The translations under genes were made by a program, and so were the position numbers. Shown in pieces: positions 51,787-59,908 of a stretch of 64,000 bases of DNA. A model generated the notes under the pieces. The model did no database searches, was not told the origin of the DNA, and worked only from the letters and a program-made list of their open reading frames with translations. Numbering within the stretch: the stretch's first letter is position 1; each line of letters begins with the position of its first letter. The DNA comes from Saccharopolyspora sp. NFXS83 (GTDB lineage: Bacteria; Actinomycetota; Actinomycetes; Mycobacteriales; Pseudonocardiaceae), in contig NZ_JAPFGB010000023.1 in NCBI RefSeq assembly GCF_026241095.1, positions 30,445-94,444 on the forward strand. The letters are read 5' to 3'.

Positions 51787-51807
51787 TAAGTAAGTATGTC
51801 CGGACAT
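51787..51807. promoter_or_regulatory. Operator copy 2, probable IolR site, with adjoining palindrome
   Basis: TAAGTAAGTATGTC at 51787-51800 matches copy 1 in reverse orientation at 13 of 14 positions. It overlaps a perfect 12-base palindrome, ATGTCCGGACAT (51796-51807). It lies in the iolR-iolC divergent region and would control both. Confidence 0.68.
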
Positions 51808-51811
51808 TCTA

Positions 51812-51841
51812 TTGACAGGCGGCATTTCGGCCGAGTAGACA
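51812..51841 (+). promoter_or_regulatory. Promoter for the iolC arm
   Basis: TTGACA (51812-51817) is followed after 18 bases by TAGACA (51836-51841). The -35 box begins eleven bases after operator copy 2, as in the other arm. The mRNA leader would be about 190 bases. Confidence 0.55.
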
Positions 51842-52039
51842 CGAAATCACAACGCGTGGCCCCGGTGCTCGGTGACGAGCCGGATCGGCCGCGACTCGGC
51901 CCCCTCGATCGACCCGCCGGTGGACTTGCCGGTGCCCGAGAACCCCATCGCCTTCGGACTTCCGGCCGTGCGGCGATTTCCAGGAACTCCGAAGCTCCGC
52001 GCCGATTCCGCTTCCCGTCCCGTTCGGAGGTCAGAACTG

Positions 52040-53002
52040 ATGAGCATCACGTTCGACGTCATCACCATGGGCCGCATCGGGGTCGACGTGTACCCGTTGC
52101 AGACGGGCGTGCCGCTGTCGCAGGTGGAGACGTTCGGCAAGTACCTCGGCGGGTCGGCCACGAACGTCGCGGTCGCGGCCTCCCGGCTCGGGCGGGGAAC
52201 CGCGGTGATCAGCCGGACCGGAGCCGATCCGTTCGGCGAGTACGTGCGCCGGGCGTTGCGCGAGTTCGGCGTGGACGACCGCTGGGTCGCGCCGGTCGAG
52301 CGCTATCCGACACCGGTGACCTTCTGCGAGCTGTTCCCGCCCGACGACTTCCCGCTGTACTTCTACAGATTTCCCAAGGCTCCCGATCTGGAGATCCACC
52401 CCGGCGAGCTCGACCTGGACGCCATCGCCGGGGCGCGGATCTTCTGGATCACCGGAACCGGGCTCGCGGAGGAGCCGAGCCGGTCGGCGACGCTGGCCGC
52501 GCTGGAACATCGTGACCGTCGCGGCCACACCGTGTTCGACCTGGACTGGCGCCCGATGTTCTGGCCCGATCACGACGAGGCGACCTCCTGGTACCGGCGG
52601 GCGCTGCGGCACGCGACCGTGGCGGTCGGCAACCTCGACGAGTGCGAACGGGCCGTCGGCACCCGTGATCCGGACGCCGCCGCGGACGCGTTGCTGGCGG
52701 CCGGGGTGGAACTGGCGGTGGTCAAGCAGGGGCCGGCGGGGGTGCTCGCGCGCACCGCCGCCGCCGAGGTGGTGGCGCCCCCGGTTCCGGTAGAGGTCGT
52801 CAACGGGCTCGGGGCCGGCGACGCGTTCGGCGGCGCGTTGTGCCACGGGCTGCTCGCGGGCTGGGATCCGGCGCGCACGATGCGGTTCGCCAACGCGTCC
52901 GGGGCGCTGGTGGCCTCGCGGCTCGCCTGCTCGTCGGCGATGCCCTACGCCCACGAGATCGAGTCCCTGCTCTCCGCCGATCGCCCCGGCGTCTCCGGCT
53001 GA
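52040..53002 (+). CDS. iolC: 5-dehydro-2-deoxygluconokinase
   Basis: This 320-residue PfkB/ribokinase-family enzyme has an N-terminal GGSATNVAVAASRLG and the C-terminal anion hole and catalytic Asp in NGLGAGDAFGGAL. The start FDVITMGRIGVDVYPLQ is characteristic of IolC. It phosphorylates 2-deoxy-5-keto-gluconate at C6. CGGAGG precedes the ATG at 52040 at fair spacing; the longer frame upstream runs through the promoter. It opens the plus-strand operon, 22 bases before the aldolase gene. Confidence 0.92.
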   Translation: MSITFDVITMGRIGVDVYPLQTGVPLSQVETFGKYLGGSATNVAVAASRLGRGTAVISRTGADPFGEYVRRALREFGVDDRWVAPVERYPTPVTFCELFPPDDFPLYFYRFPKAPDLEIHPGELDLDAIAGARIFWITGTGLAEEPSRSATLAALEHRDRRGHTVFDLDWRPMFWPDHDEATSWYRRALRHATVAVGNLDECERAVGTRDPDAAADALLAAGVELAVVKQGPAGVLARTAAAEVVAPPVPVEVVNGLGAGDAFGGALCHGLLAGWDPARTMRFANASGALVASRLACSSAMPYAHEIESLLSADRPGVSG

Positions 53003-53024
53003 GCGGCTAGGAAAAGGGGGAACC

Positions 53025-53906
53025 GTGTCCACTATGGACATAGCTGATCTCACGCGGGTCCGCGCCACCCGGCCGGAAGCGATCCGGGAAGCGGCCTCGG
53101 TCCGGCGCCGCAGGCCGTTGCTCGGGGCGAGCGGCAGGTTGCTGATCATCGCGGCGGATCACCCGGCGCGCGGTGTGCTCGGAGCCGGTGGCGATGCGCT
53201 GGCGATGGCGAATCGCGCCGACCTGCTGGCGCGGTTGTGCACGGCGCTGCGGCGGCCTGGAGTGGACGGGGTGCTGGGCACGTCCGACGTGCTCGACGAC
53301 CTGCTGCTGCTCGGGGCGCTGGAGGACAAGGTCGTGATCGGTTCGATGAACCGGGGCGGGCTGGCGGGGGCGGCGTTCGAGCTGGACGACCGGTTCACCG
53401 GGCACCGCGCCCAGGACATCGAACGGCTGCGGTTCGACGGCGGGAAGCTGCTGCTGCGCCTCGACTACGCCGATCCGGGTTCGCTGGAGACGATGTGCGG
53501 CGCCGCGCGGGCCGTCGACGATCTCGCCGAACGCGGCCTGATGGCGATGGTCGAGCCGTTCCTGTCCCGCCGCGTGGACGGCGAGGTGCGCAACGACCTG
53601 TCCGCGGCGGCCGTGACCCGGTCCATCTCGATCGCGGCCGGGCTGGGCGGCACGTCGGCCTACACCTGGCTGAAGGTGCCGGTGGTCGACGACATCGAAC
53701 GGATCGGGCCGGTCATGGAGGCCACGACGCTGCCGACGGTGCTGCTGGGCGGCGAGGTGTCCACCGATCAGGACGCGACGTTCGACCGCTGGCGGACGGC
53801 GTTGCGGCTGCCGAACGTGCACGGCCTCGTCGTCGGCCGGAGCCTGCTCTACCCGCCCGGCGGGGACGTGGCCGCGGCGGTGGACACCGCCGTCGGACTC
53901 CTGTGA
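53025..53906 (+). CDS. Cgl0158-family aldolase, probable 6-phospho-5-dehydro-2-deoxygluconate aldolase
   Basis: This 293-residue TIM-barrel-type protein has IIAADHPARGVLGAGG near the start, LLLRLDYADPG, WLKVPVVDD (candidate Schiff-base Lys) and a closing VVGRSLLYPPGGD. It belongs to the Cgl0158 family, related to DeoC/LacD class I aldolases and found in actinobacterial inositol clusters. Sitting between iolC and iolB, and with no class II IolJ in view, it likely splits the IolC product to dihydroxyacetone phosphate and malonate semialdehyde. The GTG start follows AAAGGGGG. It is 52 bases from iolB. Confidence 0.8.
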   Translation: MSTMDIADLTRVRATRPEAIREAASVRRRRPLLGASGRLLIIAADHPARGVLGAGGDALAMANRADLLARLCTALRRPGVDGVLGTSDVLDDLLLLGALEDKVVIGSMNRGGLAGAAFELDDRFTGHRAQDIERLRFDGGKLLLRLDYADPGSLETMCGAARAVDDLAERGLMAMVEPFLSRRVDGEVRNDLSAAAVTRSISIAAGLGGTSAYTWLKVPVVDDIERIGPVMEATTLPTVLLGGEVSTDQDATFDRWRTALRLPNVHGLVVGRSLLYPPGGDVAAAVDTAVGLL

Positions 53907-53958
53907 CCCGCGCACGACCGCGATCCGGATCTCCCGGACGACGAGGACGGAGGAGGAA

Positions 53959-54843
53959 GTGGTGGCGGACAAGCGTTTCCACCTGACCGCGGGGGCTGCG
54001 GCGCGCGGCGAGCACGCCGTGCACGTCGACCCGGACACCGCCGGGTGGGAGTACTCGTCGTTGCGCGTGCTGGAGCTCGCGGCGGGAGCGGAGCACGAGT
54101 TCCGCACCGGCGACAGCGAATGGATCGTGCTCCCGCTCGCCGGTGGGTGCACCGTCCGATGCGAGGACGGTGCCGGCGAGGTCGCGGTGTTCGAGCTCAC
54201 CGGGCGCGGCAGCGTCTTCCACGGCGTCACCGATTTCGCCTACGCGCCCAGGGACGCGCGGGTGCGGATCGGCAGCGCGTCCGGAGGCCGGTTCGCGCTG
54301 ACCGGCGCCAGGTGCGCTCGCCGCCTTCCCGCGCGCTACGGCGCGGCCTCCGACGTGCCGGTCGAGCTGCGCGGTGCGGGCCAGGCCAGCAGGCAGGTGA
54401 ACAACTTCGGCGCGGCGCACGTGTTCGAAGCCGACCGGCTGATCGCGGTGGAGGTGCTGACCCCGGCGGGCAACTGGTCGTCGTTCCCGCCGCACAAGCA
54501 CGACACCGAACGCGACGGCGAATCCCGGCTGGAAGAGATCTACTACTTCGAGATCGACGCCGGAGGAAGCGGCGAAGGCATCGGCTACCAGCGGGTGTAC
54601 CCGTCCGGGCCGGGACGGGACACCGACGTGCTGGCGGAGGTGCGCAGCGGGGACGTGGTGCTGATCCCCGACGGCTGGCACGGGCCGTCGATGGCGGCGC
54701 CCGGTTACGACATGTACTACCTGAACGTCATGGCCGGGCCGTCGCCGAACCGGGCGTGGCTGATCTGCGACGACCCGGCGCACGCCTGGGTGCGCGAGAC
54801 CTGGTGGAACCAGGCGCTCGACCCGCGGCTGCCGTTCTACTGA
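53959..54843 (+). CDS. iolB: 5-deoxy-glucuronate isomerase
   Basis: This 294-residue bicupin has the metal-binding region SSFPPHKHDTERDGESRLEE (His-Lys-His and Glu ligands) and IPDGWHGPSMAAPGYDMYYL with the last histidine, as in IolB proteins. It isomerises 5-deoxyglucuronate to 2-deoxy-5-keto-gluconate, the substrate of IolC. GGAGGAGGAA supports the GTG at 53959; a GTG three bases later is equally possible. Its length is typical. iolD follows after 55 bases. Confidence 0.93.
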   Translation: MVADKRFHLTAGAAARGEHAVHVDPDTAGWEYSSLRVLELAAGAEHEFRTGDSEWIVLPLAGGCTVRCEDGAGEVAVFELTGRGSVFHGVTDFAYAPRDARVRIGSASGGRFALTGARCARRLPARYGAASDVPVELRGAGQASRQVNNFGAAHVFEADRLIAVEVLTPAGNWSSFPPHKHDTERDGESRLEEIYYFEIDAGGSGEGIGYQRVYPSGPGRDTDVLAEVRSGDVVLIPDGWHGPSMAAPGYDMYYLNVMAGPSPNRAWLICDDPAHAWVRETWWNQALDPRLPFY

Positions 54844-54898
54844 GGCGCCTCGGACGCGGTGTGCGGACGGTCGGTGCTGGACGTGGAAAGGATCAGTG

Positions 54899-56767
54899 AT
54901 GAATCCCCGAACACGGCGGTTGACGGTGGCTCAGGCGTTGGTGCGGTTCCTGGCGCGGCAGCACACCGAACGAGATGGTGAGCGCGCGCGGTTGATCGCC
55001 GGGTGTTGGGGGATCTTCGGGCACGGCAACGTCGCGGGGATCGGGCAGGCGCTGCTGGAGACGCCGGAGCTGCCCTACCTCCAAGGGCGCAACGAGCAGG
55101 CGATGGTCCACGCCGCGGTCGGGTACGCGCGCCAGCGCGGCAGGCTCTCCACCTACGCGTGCACCACGTCGATCGGCCCCGGCGCCACCAACCTCGTCAC
55201 CGGCGCGGCGCTGGCCACGATCAACCGGCTGCCGGTCCTGCTGCTGCCGGGGGACGTGTTCGCCACGCGCCCGGCGGATCCGGTGCTGCAGCAACTGGAA
55301 CTGCCGCACGCGCGGGACGTGTCCGTGAACGACGCGTTGCGCCCGGTGTCCCGGTACTTCGACCGGATCTGGCGGCCGGAGGCGCTGATCCCGTCCGCCT
55401 TGGAGGCGATGCGGGTGTTGACCGACCCGGTGCAGACGGGGGCGGTGACGCTGGCGCTGCCGCAGGACGTGCAGGCGGAGGCTTACGACTGGCCCGAGGA
55501 GTTCTTCGCCGAGCGGACCTGGCGGGTGCACCGGCCGCAGGCCGATCCGCGGTCGCTGGACGAGGCGGCCGACCGGATCCGGACGGCCCGGCGCCCGCTG
55601 ATCATCGCGGGCGGCGGTGTGCACCACAGCGGCGCGGAGCAGGCGTTGGGTGCGTTCGTGGCGGTGACCGGAATCCCGGTGTCGGAGACGCAGGCGGGGC
55701 GCGGTTCGCTGCGCTTCGACGATCCGCGCGAGCTCGGCTCGATCGGGCACACCGGCACCTCGGCCTCCGACGACATGGCGCGGCAGGCGGACTTGGTGAT
55801 CGGGGTCGGCACTCGCTACACGGACTTCACGACGGCCTCGCGCACCTTGTTCGCGAACCCGGAGGTGCGGTTCGTCAACGTGAACGTCGAGGCCGCAGAC
55901 GCGCACAAGCAGGCCGCGACGCCGGTGATCGGGGACGCGCGGGCGGTGCTCACCGGACTCGCGGAGCGGTTGGCTGGCCACCACGTCGACCCGGCCTACG
56001 TGCGCGAGTACCGCGCCGCCGCGGAGAAGTGGGCCGACGTGGTCGACCGCGTCACCGGCTGCGCCGACGGCGCCGAACGTCCCGGCCAGGCCGAGGTGAT
56101 CGGCGTGCTCGACGAGGTCCTCGCGGACGAGGACGTCCTGATCAACGCGGCGGGTTCGCTGCCGGGGGACCTCCACAAGCTGTGGCGGGTCAAGCAGCCG
56201 AGCCAGTACCACGTGGAGTACGGGTTCTCCTGCATGGGCTACGAGATCCCGGCGGCCGTCGGCGCGCGGCTGGCCGACCCGGATCGAGAGGTGTTCGCGC
56301 TCGTCGGCGATGGCACGTACCTGATGTCGCCCACCGAGCTGGTGACCGCGGTGCAGGAGGGCATCAAGATCAACCTGGTGCTGGTGCAGAACCACGGCTA
56401 CGCGTCCATCGGCGGGTTGTCGGAGTCGGTCGGCGCCGAGCGCTTCGGCACCGCCTACCGGTTCCGCGACGAGCACGGCCGTTTCACCGGGGAACCGTTG
56501 CCGCTGGACCTGGCGGCGAACGTGCGCAGCCTCGGCGTGGACGTGCTGCGCGCGGAGACCGTGGACGAGCTGCGGGAGGCGTTGCGCGCGTCGAGGGCGG
56601 CGGACCGGCCGACGGCGGTGTACGTGGAAACCTCCCCGGAGAAGGCTCAGCTGCCGCCGGAGGCGTGGTGGGACGTGCCGGTCGCCGAGGTGTCGGCGCT
56701 GGAGAGCACCCGTGCCGCCAGGGCCGAGTACCAGCGCCGGGTGCAGGAGCGGCGTCACCACCTGTGA
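54899..56767 (+). CDS. iolD: 3D-(3,5/4)-trihydroxycyclohexane-1,2-dione hydrolase
   Basis: This 622-residue thiamine-diphosphate enzyme has the N-terminal Pyr domain HGNVAGIGQALLE and LQGRNEQAMVHAAVGYAR with the catalytic Glu. Its C-terminal PP domain has the ThDP motif VGDGTYLMSPTELVTAVQEG ending near NHGYASIGG. It opens the ring of the diketone made by IolE. GAAAGGA is six bases before the ATG at 54899. It is the last gene of the arm. The methylmalonate semialdehyde dehydrogenase IolA needed to finish the pathway is not in the window. Confidence 0.94.
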   Translation: MNPRTRRLTVAQALVRFLARQHTERDGERARLIAGCWGIFGHGNVAGIGQALLETPELPYLQGRNEQAMVHAAVGYARQRGRLSTYACTTSIGPGATNLVTGAALATINRLPVLLLPGDVFATRPADPVLQQLELPHARDVSVNDALRPVSRYFDRIWRPEALIPSALEAMRVLTDPVQTGAVTLALPQDVQAEAYDWPEEFFAERTWRVHRPQADPRSLDEAADRIRTARRPLIIAGGGVHHSGAEQALGAFVAVTGIPVSETQAGRGSLRFDDPRELGSIGHTGTSASDDMARQADLVIGVGTRYTDFTTASRTLFANPEVRFVNVNVEAADAHKQAATPVIGDARAVLTGLAERLAGHHVDPAYVREYRAAAEKWADVVDRVTGCADGAERPGQAEVIGVLDEVLADEDVLINAAGSLPGDLHKLWRVKQPSQYHVEYGFSCMGYEIPAAVGARLADPDREVFALVGDGTYLMSPTELVTAVQEGIKINLVLVQNHGYASIGGLSESVGAERFGTAYRFRDEHGRFTGEPLPLDLAANVRSLGVDVLRAETVDELREALRASRAADRPTAVYVETSPEKAQLPPEAWWDVPVAEVSALESTRAARAEYQRRVQERRHHL

Positions 56768-56969
56768 CGCCCAGGGCGACTCGGTGCTCGTCGCGGAGGA
56801 ACGCGGTTTCACCATCATGGAGGAACGGGTTCGTCCTGAACCGCCGGAAAAACGGCGGAATTCCCTGAACGATCTGAACTCGGCGTCTCGAAATGCGGCG
56901 AGGCATGGGCTTATTTCACCCATAGCGGTTACCGTGGTGGTTGCGCCGAACAGAGCTGGCCGTGCCGGT

Positions 56970-57089
56970 CGCAGGGCGCCACCTCAAGACCGGGCACGGC
57001 TGTGCCGGGTGGCCACAAGGGAGGGGCGGCTACGTCGCCTCGGCCGCCCGTGTGGAAAGACCCGCTGACTGCAGAGTCAGCGGGTTTTT
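56970..57089 (+). ncRNA. Candidate structured small RNA ending at an intrinsic terminator
   Basis: Three stem-loops stand in a row. GCCACC (56978-56983) pairs with GGTGGC (57008-57013) and encloses GGCAC/GTGCC (56993-56997 with 57002-57006). GGGCGGC (57024-57030) pairs with GCCGCCC (57043-57049). Last comes the terminator stem at 57061. Intrinsic terminators with T-runs are sparse in such GC-rich DNA, which favours a discrete RNA over mere operon 3' end. No match to a known RNA family is claimed. It could also be the structured 3' end of the iolC-D mRNA. Confidence 0.4.
57061..57089 (+). terminator. Intrinsic terminator
   Basis: CCCGCTGACT (57061-57070), loop GCAG, AGTCAGCGGG (57075-57084), then TTTTT (57085-57089). 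This perfect ten-pair stem with a U-run is the clearest rho-independent terminator in the window. It ends plus-strand transcription 29 bases before the tail of the convergent PspC-like gene. Confidence 0.9.
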
Positions 57090-57117
57090 CGCGTTCCATG
57101 GCAGGTCACGGCGCCCC

Positions 57118-57300
57118 TCACTGCTTCGGCATCACGATCCACAGCGCGAGGTAGATCAGGAACTGCGGCCCGGGCAGGACGCAGGAGATCACGAACAGGA
57201 AGCGGACCAGGCCGACGCTCCAGCCGAAGCGGTGGGCGATCCCGGCGCACACTCCCGCGATCATGGCTCCGCGCCGGGGGCGTTGCAGCGTTTTCGTCAT
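57118..57300 (-). CDS. PspC-domain small membrane protein
   Basis: This 60-residue protein is a bare PspC domain: RPRRGAMIAGVCAGIAHRFG followed by a hydrophobic VRFLFVISCVLPGPQFLIYL and a closing WIVMPKQ. PspC-like proteins sit in the membrane and take part in envelope stress sensing, or in small stand-alone forms of unknown role. The ATG at 57300 is chosen from the domain start; the ribosome-binding site is weak. It converges on the terminator at 57061. A huge overlapping frame on this strand is not real beyond this domain. Confidence 0.85.
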   Translation of the reverse strand: MTKTLQRPRRGAMIAGVCAGIAHRFGWSVGLVRFLFVISCVLPGPQFLIYLALWIVMPKQ

Positions 57301-57384
57301 GACCGCAGGGTGCCCGCCCGCGCCGCCGCTTACGCTTCCGCGGGCTCGGGTGCGGGTGGACGCGCAGCGTGCTGAGCTGAACCG

Positions 57385-58644
57385 ATGGCCGGGGAGCAGG
57401 TGTCGGAGGCGGTGCTGCGGGAGCTCTACCAGGGCGATCCGGCGGATTTCGTCGCCGAACGGGACCGCCGGTTGAAGCAGGCGCGCGACGCGGGCGACGA
57501 CCGGCTCGCGGCGGAGATCAAGGCGTTGCGGAAGCCGACGACGGCGGCGTGGGCGGTGAACCGGGTCTCGGTCGAGCAGCGGGACCGGGTCGACGAGCTG
57601 GTCGAGGTGGGCGATGAGTTGCGCGTGGCGCAACGCGACCTGCGTGGCGACGAGATCAGGCGGCTGGATCGGCGGCGCGCGGAACTGGTCCGGGACTTGA
57701 CCGAGCAGGCCGCGGACGTGGCCTCCCGCGCCGGGAAGCGGCTGGGGGAGCAGGCTCGGCGGCAAGTGGAGTCGACGTTCGCCGCCGCCGTCGCGGAACC
57801 GGGGTCGGCACGCCGGGTCCGGGCCGGGGCGCTCAGCGGGGCGCTGACCTACAGCGGTTTCGGGTTGGACGAGCTCTCGGTGGCCGCGATGCGCAGTGCC
57901 GCGTCGAGCCGTCGCGCGCACGACTCCGGGGCACGTCGGGGCGGTCGCCGCCGAGCGCACACCCGGGTGGGGCGAAGCGGGGCGGATCGTCCGGACGCGG
58001 ACGGGGAAGGGGGCAGGAGCGCCGCGCGGGCGCACGACACCGAGCGGGCGGCTCGCGGCACCGGGGGGAAGCGGCGCGGTGGTCGGCGAACCGCGGAAAC
58101 CCCTGCCGCCGAGTCCGCGGAAGAGGCATCGGCAGGCGCACGCGCGGAGGACGGCGCGGCCGAGCCGCAGCCCCGGCGGGAACGCGCCGACCGCGGATCT
58201 CAGCCGGAACGCACCGACCGCCGTACCCGGCCGGAACGGACTGCCCGGAAGCCCGAGTCGGAACGCGTCGGCCGAAAAGCACGCCAGGAAGGAACCGACC
58301 GCAAGGCACGCTGGGACCGCGACGCCTCCGAGCGCACGACAGAGCGGGCGAAGACATCGGACTCCGCAGGCCGAACGAAGCGGGCGCCGCGCCCGAGTAC
58401 CGGCCGTGGCAGCACCGCGGACTCCGGAGTGGACGAGGCGTCCGAACAGCTGCGGCAGGCCGAGGACGAGCTGCGCGCGGCCGAGCAGGAACGCGATGAG
58501 CAGGAGCGCGACCGCGATGAGCTCCGCGCCCGCCTCGACGACCTGTCCGCGCGGCTGCGCGACACGACGCGGAGGGTGACCAGGGCGCGGCGGCAGCGCG
58601 ACACGGCCCGGCGCCGCTACGACTCCCTGCGGCAACGCCGCTGA
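57385..58644 (+). CDS. Coiled-coil protein with low-complexity charged centre, unknown function
   Basis: This 419-residue protein has three parts. Residues 1-170 form a helical domain (LYQGDPADFVAERDRRLKQA and later AVNRVSVEQRDRVDELVEVG), a pattern I have seen in uncharacterised actinobacterial proteins. The middle 160 or so residues are Arg/Ala/Glu/Ser-rich and disordered. The last 80 form an unbroken Glu/Arg coiled coil from about residue 345. No catalytic motif is visible. It is divergent from the PspC-like gene by 84 bases, a hint of envelope association only. I do not assign a role. Confidence 0.72.
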   Translation: MAGEQVSEAVLRELYQGDPADFVAERDRRLKQARDAGDDRLAAEIKALRKPTTAAWAVNRVSVEQRDRVDELVEVGDELRVAQRDLRGDEIRRLDRRRAELVRDLTEQAADVASRAGKRLGEQARRQVESTFAAAVAEPGSARRVRAGALSGALTYSGFGLDELSVAAMRSAASSRRAHDSGARRGGRRRAHTRVGRSGADRPDADGEGGRSAARAHDTERAARGTGGKRRGGRRTAETPAAESAEEASAGARAEDGAAEPQPRRERADRGSQPERTDRRTRPERTARKPESERVGRKARQEGTDRKARWDRDASERTTERAKTSDSAGRTKRAPRPSTGRGSTADSGVDEASEQLRQAEDELRAAEQERDEQERDRDELRARLDDLSARLRDTTRRVTRARRQRDTARRRYDSLRQRR

Positions 58645-58767
58645 TCGAGGGGAACCCGACGAGAGGAACGGTTTCACCGGGAAGTCGGACGCAGCGCCAC
58701 TTCGATCACGCTTCGTGGCTGCTGGATAGAGCGGCGACGGGACGGCGGTGCTGCGACGCTGAGCCGG

Positions 58768-59790
58768 GTGAGGTCCCGTTGGTTCCGGTTGGTGGCCGCG
58801 CTGGTGGTGGTCGCGGCGGTCGCCGCGCTGGTGTGGGCGAACCGCCACGAGCTGCCCGCGGCGGGACGGGCGTTGCGCGATGCCGATCCCGCTTGGCTGG
58901 CCGTGGGCGCGGGGGTGCTGCTGATCTGGATCGCGGACTGGGTGCTGCTGCACCTGGCGGCGCGGCGGGTGACGGGAGCGGGCGGTTACCACGAGTTCGC
59001 CAGGTTGCTGCCGGTCACGCTGGCGTCGATGGCGCTGAACCTGGCGGTGAAGTCCGGGAACGTCGCGGGCCTGGCCGCGTTCACCCTCGACTCCCGCAGG
59101 CAGGAAGCGCGTGATCCGGCCGGGCGGTCCGAGCGGGGGCGGGTCACCGGGGCGTACCTCGCCGCCGCGCAGACGGCCGAGGTGGGTTTCGTGGTGACGC
59201 TCGCCGCGGGGCTGGCGGTGGTGTCCTGGGACGGCAGGCTGGAGCGCGCCGAGATCGTCGCGACGGTGCTGTTCTCCGCGGGATTGCTGGTCAGGGTGGT
59301 GGCGCTGGTGGCGGCGGTGCGCAGCCGGGAGGTGCTGCGCCGGGTGTGGACGTTGCCGGGCCGCTGCTGGGACCGGTTGTTGCGCCGTCGGCACGAGCCG
59401 CGCGGTACGGAGGCGGCGGACGAGTTCTACGACGCGGTGGCGGCCATCCGCGCCCGGCCAGCGGCGGCGGTGCCCGCGGTGTGCTTCGCGGTGGCGATCG
59501 ATCTGCTCGGCGCGGTGGTGCTGTGGGCTTCGATGATCGCGGTGGGGGCGGGGGACCGGCCGCTGGTGGCGCTGGTGGCGTACGCGGTGTCGACGTTGTT
59601 CGGCATCGTCGGCGTGCTGCCCGGCGGGATCGGGTTCGTGGAGGTGGGTGCGGCGGCTGCCTTGGCCTCCTACGGGGTTCCGGTGGGGGTGTCGGCGGCG
59701 GCGGTGCTGGTGTTCCGGGTGTTCGTGTTCTGGTTGCCGCTGGCGCTGGGCGGGCTGCTCGCGTGGCGGCTGCGCGCGTCACCCGGTTAG
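58768..59790 (+). CDS. YbhN/UPF0104-family integral membrane protein
   Basis: This 340-residue protein has about eight hydrophobic segments. It carries the family-type motifs VTLASMALNLAVKSGNVAG and VSTLFGIVGVLPGGIGFVEV near the C-terminus. The family covers lysylphosphatidylglycerol synthase-like flippase domains and YbhN proteins of unclear role in lipid or glycan export. The GTG at 58768 matches the predicted first transmembrane start; no good ribosome-binding site is visible, so the mRNA may have a short leader. The next gene is 118 bases on. Confidence 0.8.
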   Translation: MRSRWFRLVAALVVVAAVAALVWANRHELPAAGRALRDADPAWLAVGAGVLLIWIADWVLLHLAARRVTGAGGYHEFARLLPVTLASMALNLAVKSGNVAGLAAFTLDSRRQEARDPAGRSERGRVTGAYLAAAQTAEVGFVVTLAAGLAVVSWDGRLERAEIVATVLFSAGLLVRVVALVAAVRSREVLRRVWTLPGRCWDRLLRRRHEPRGTEAADEFYDAVAAIRARPAAAVPAVCFAVAIDLLGAVVLWASMIAVGAGDRPLVALVAYAVSTLFGIVGVLPGGIGFVEVGAAAALASYGVPVGVSAAAVLVFRVFVFWLPLALGGLLAWRLRASPG

Positions 59791-59908
59791 CCCAATCGGT
59801 GGCGTCGCGGGGCCCGCGCGTCACATCTGGTTGATCTTGAAACGCCCGGAACAACTATCATGGCCGCGCGGTCGTGGCTGGCCGATCGCCGATGGTGGAC
59901 GGAGTTTC

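Larger units (their letters stand above)
56768..57117. other. Non-coding interval after iolD (350 bases)
   Basis: No gene is evident. The first 200 bases have short purine-rich runs without a conserved frame. The last 120 or so contain a chain of nested stems ending in an intrinsic terminator, listed separately as an RNA candidate. Confidence 0.6.

Noticed and set aside
57118..59394. A 758-codon minus-strand frame
   Set aside because: Only the last 60 codons (57118-57300) encode a recognisable PspC domain with its own start. The rest lies opposite two plus-strand genes and is Arg/Pro-rich.
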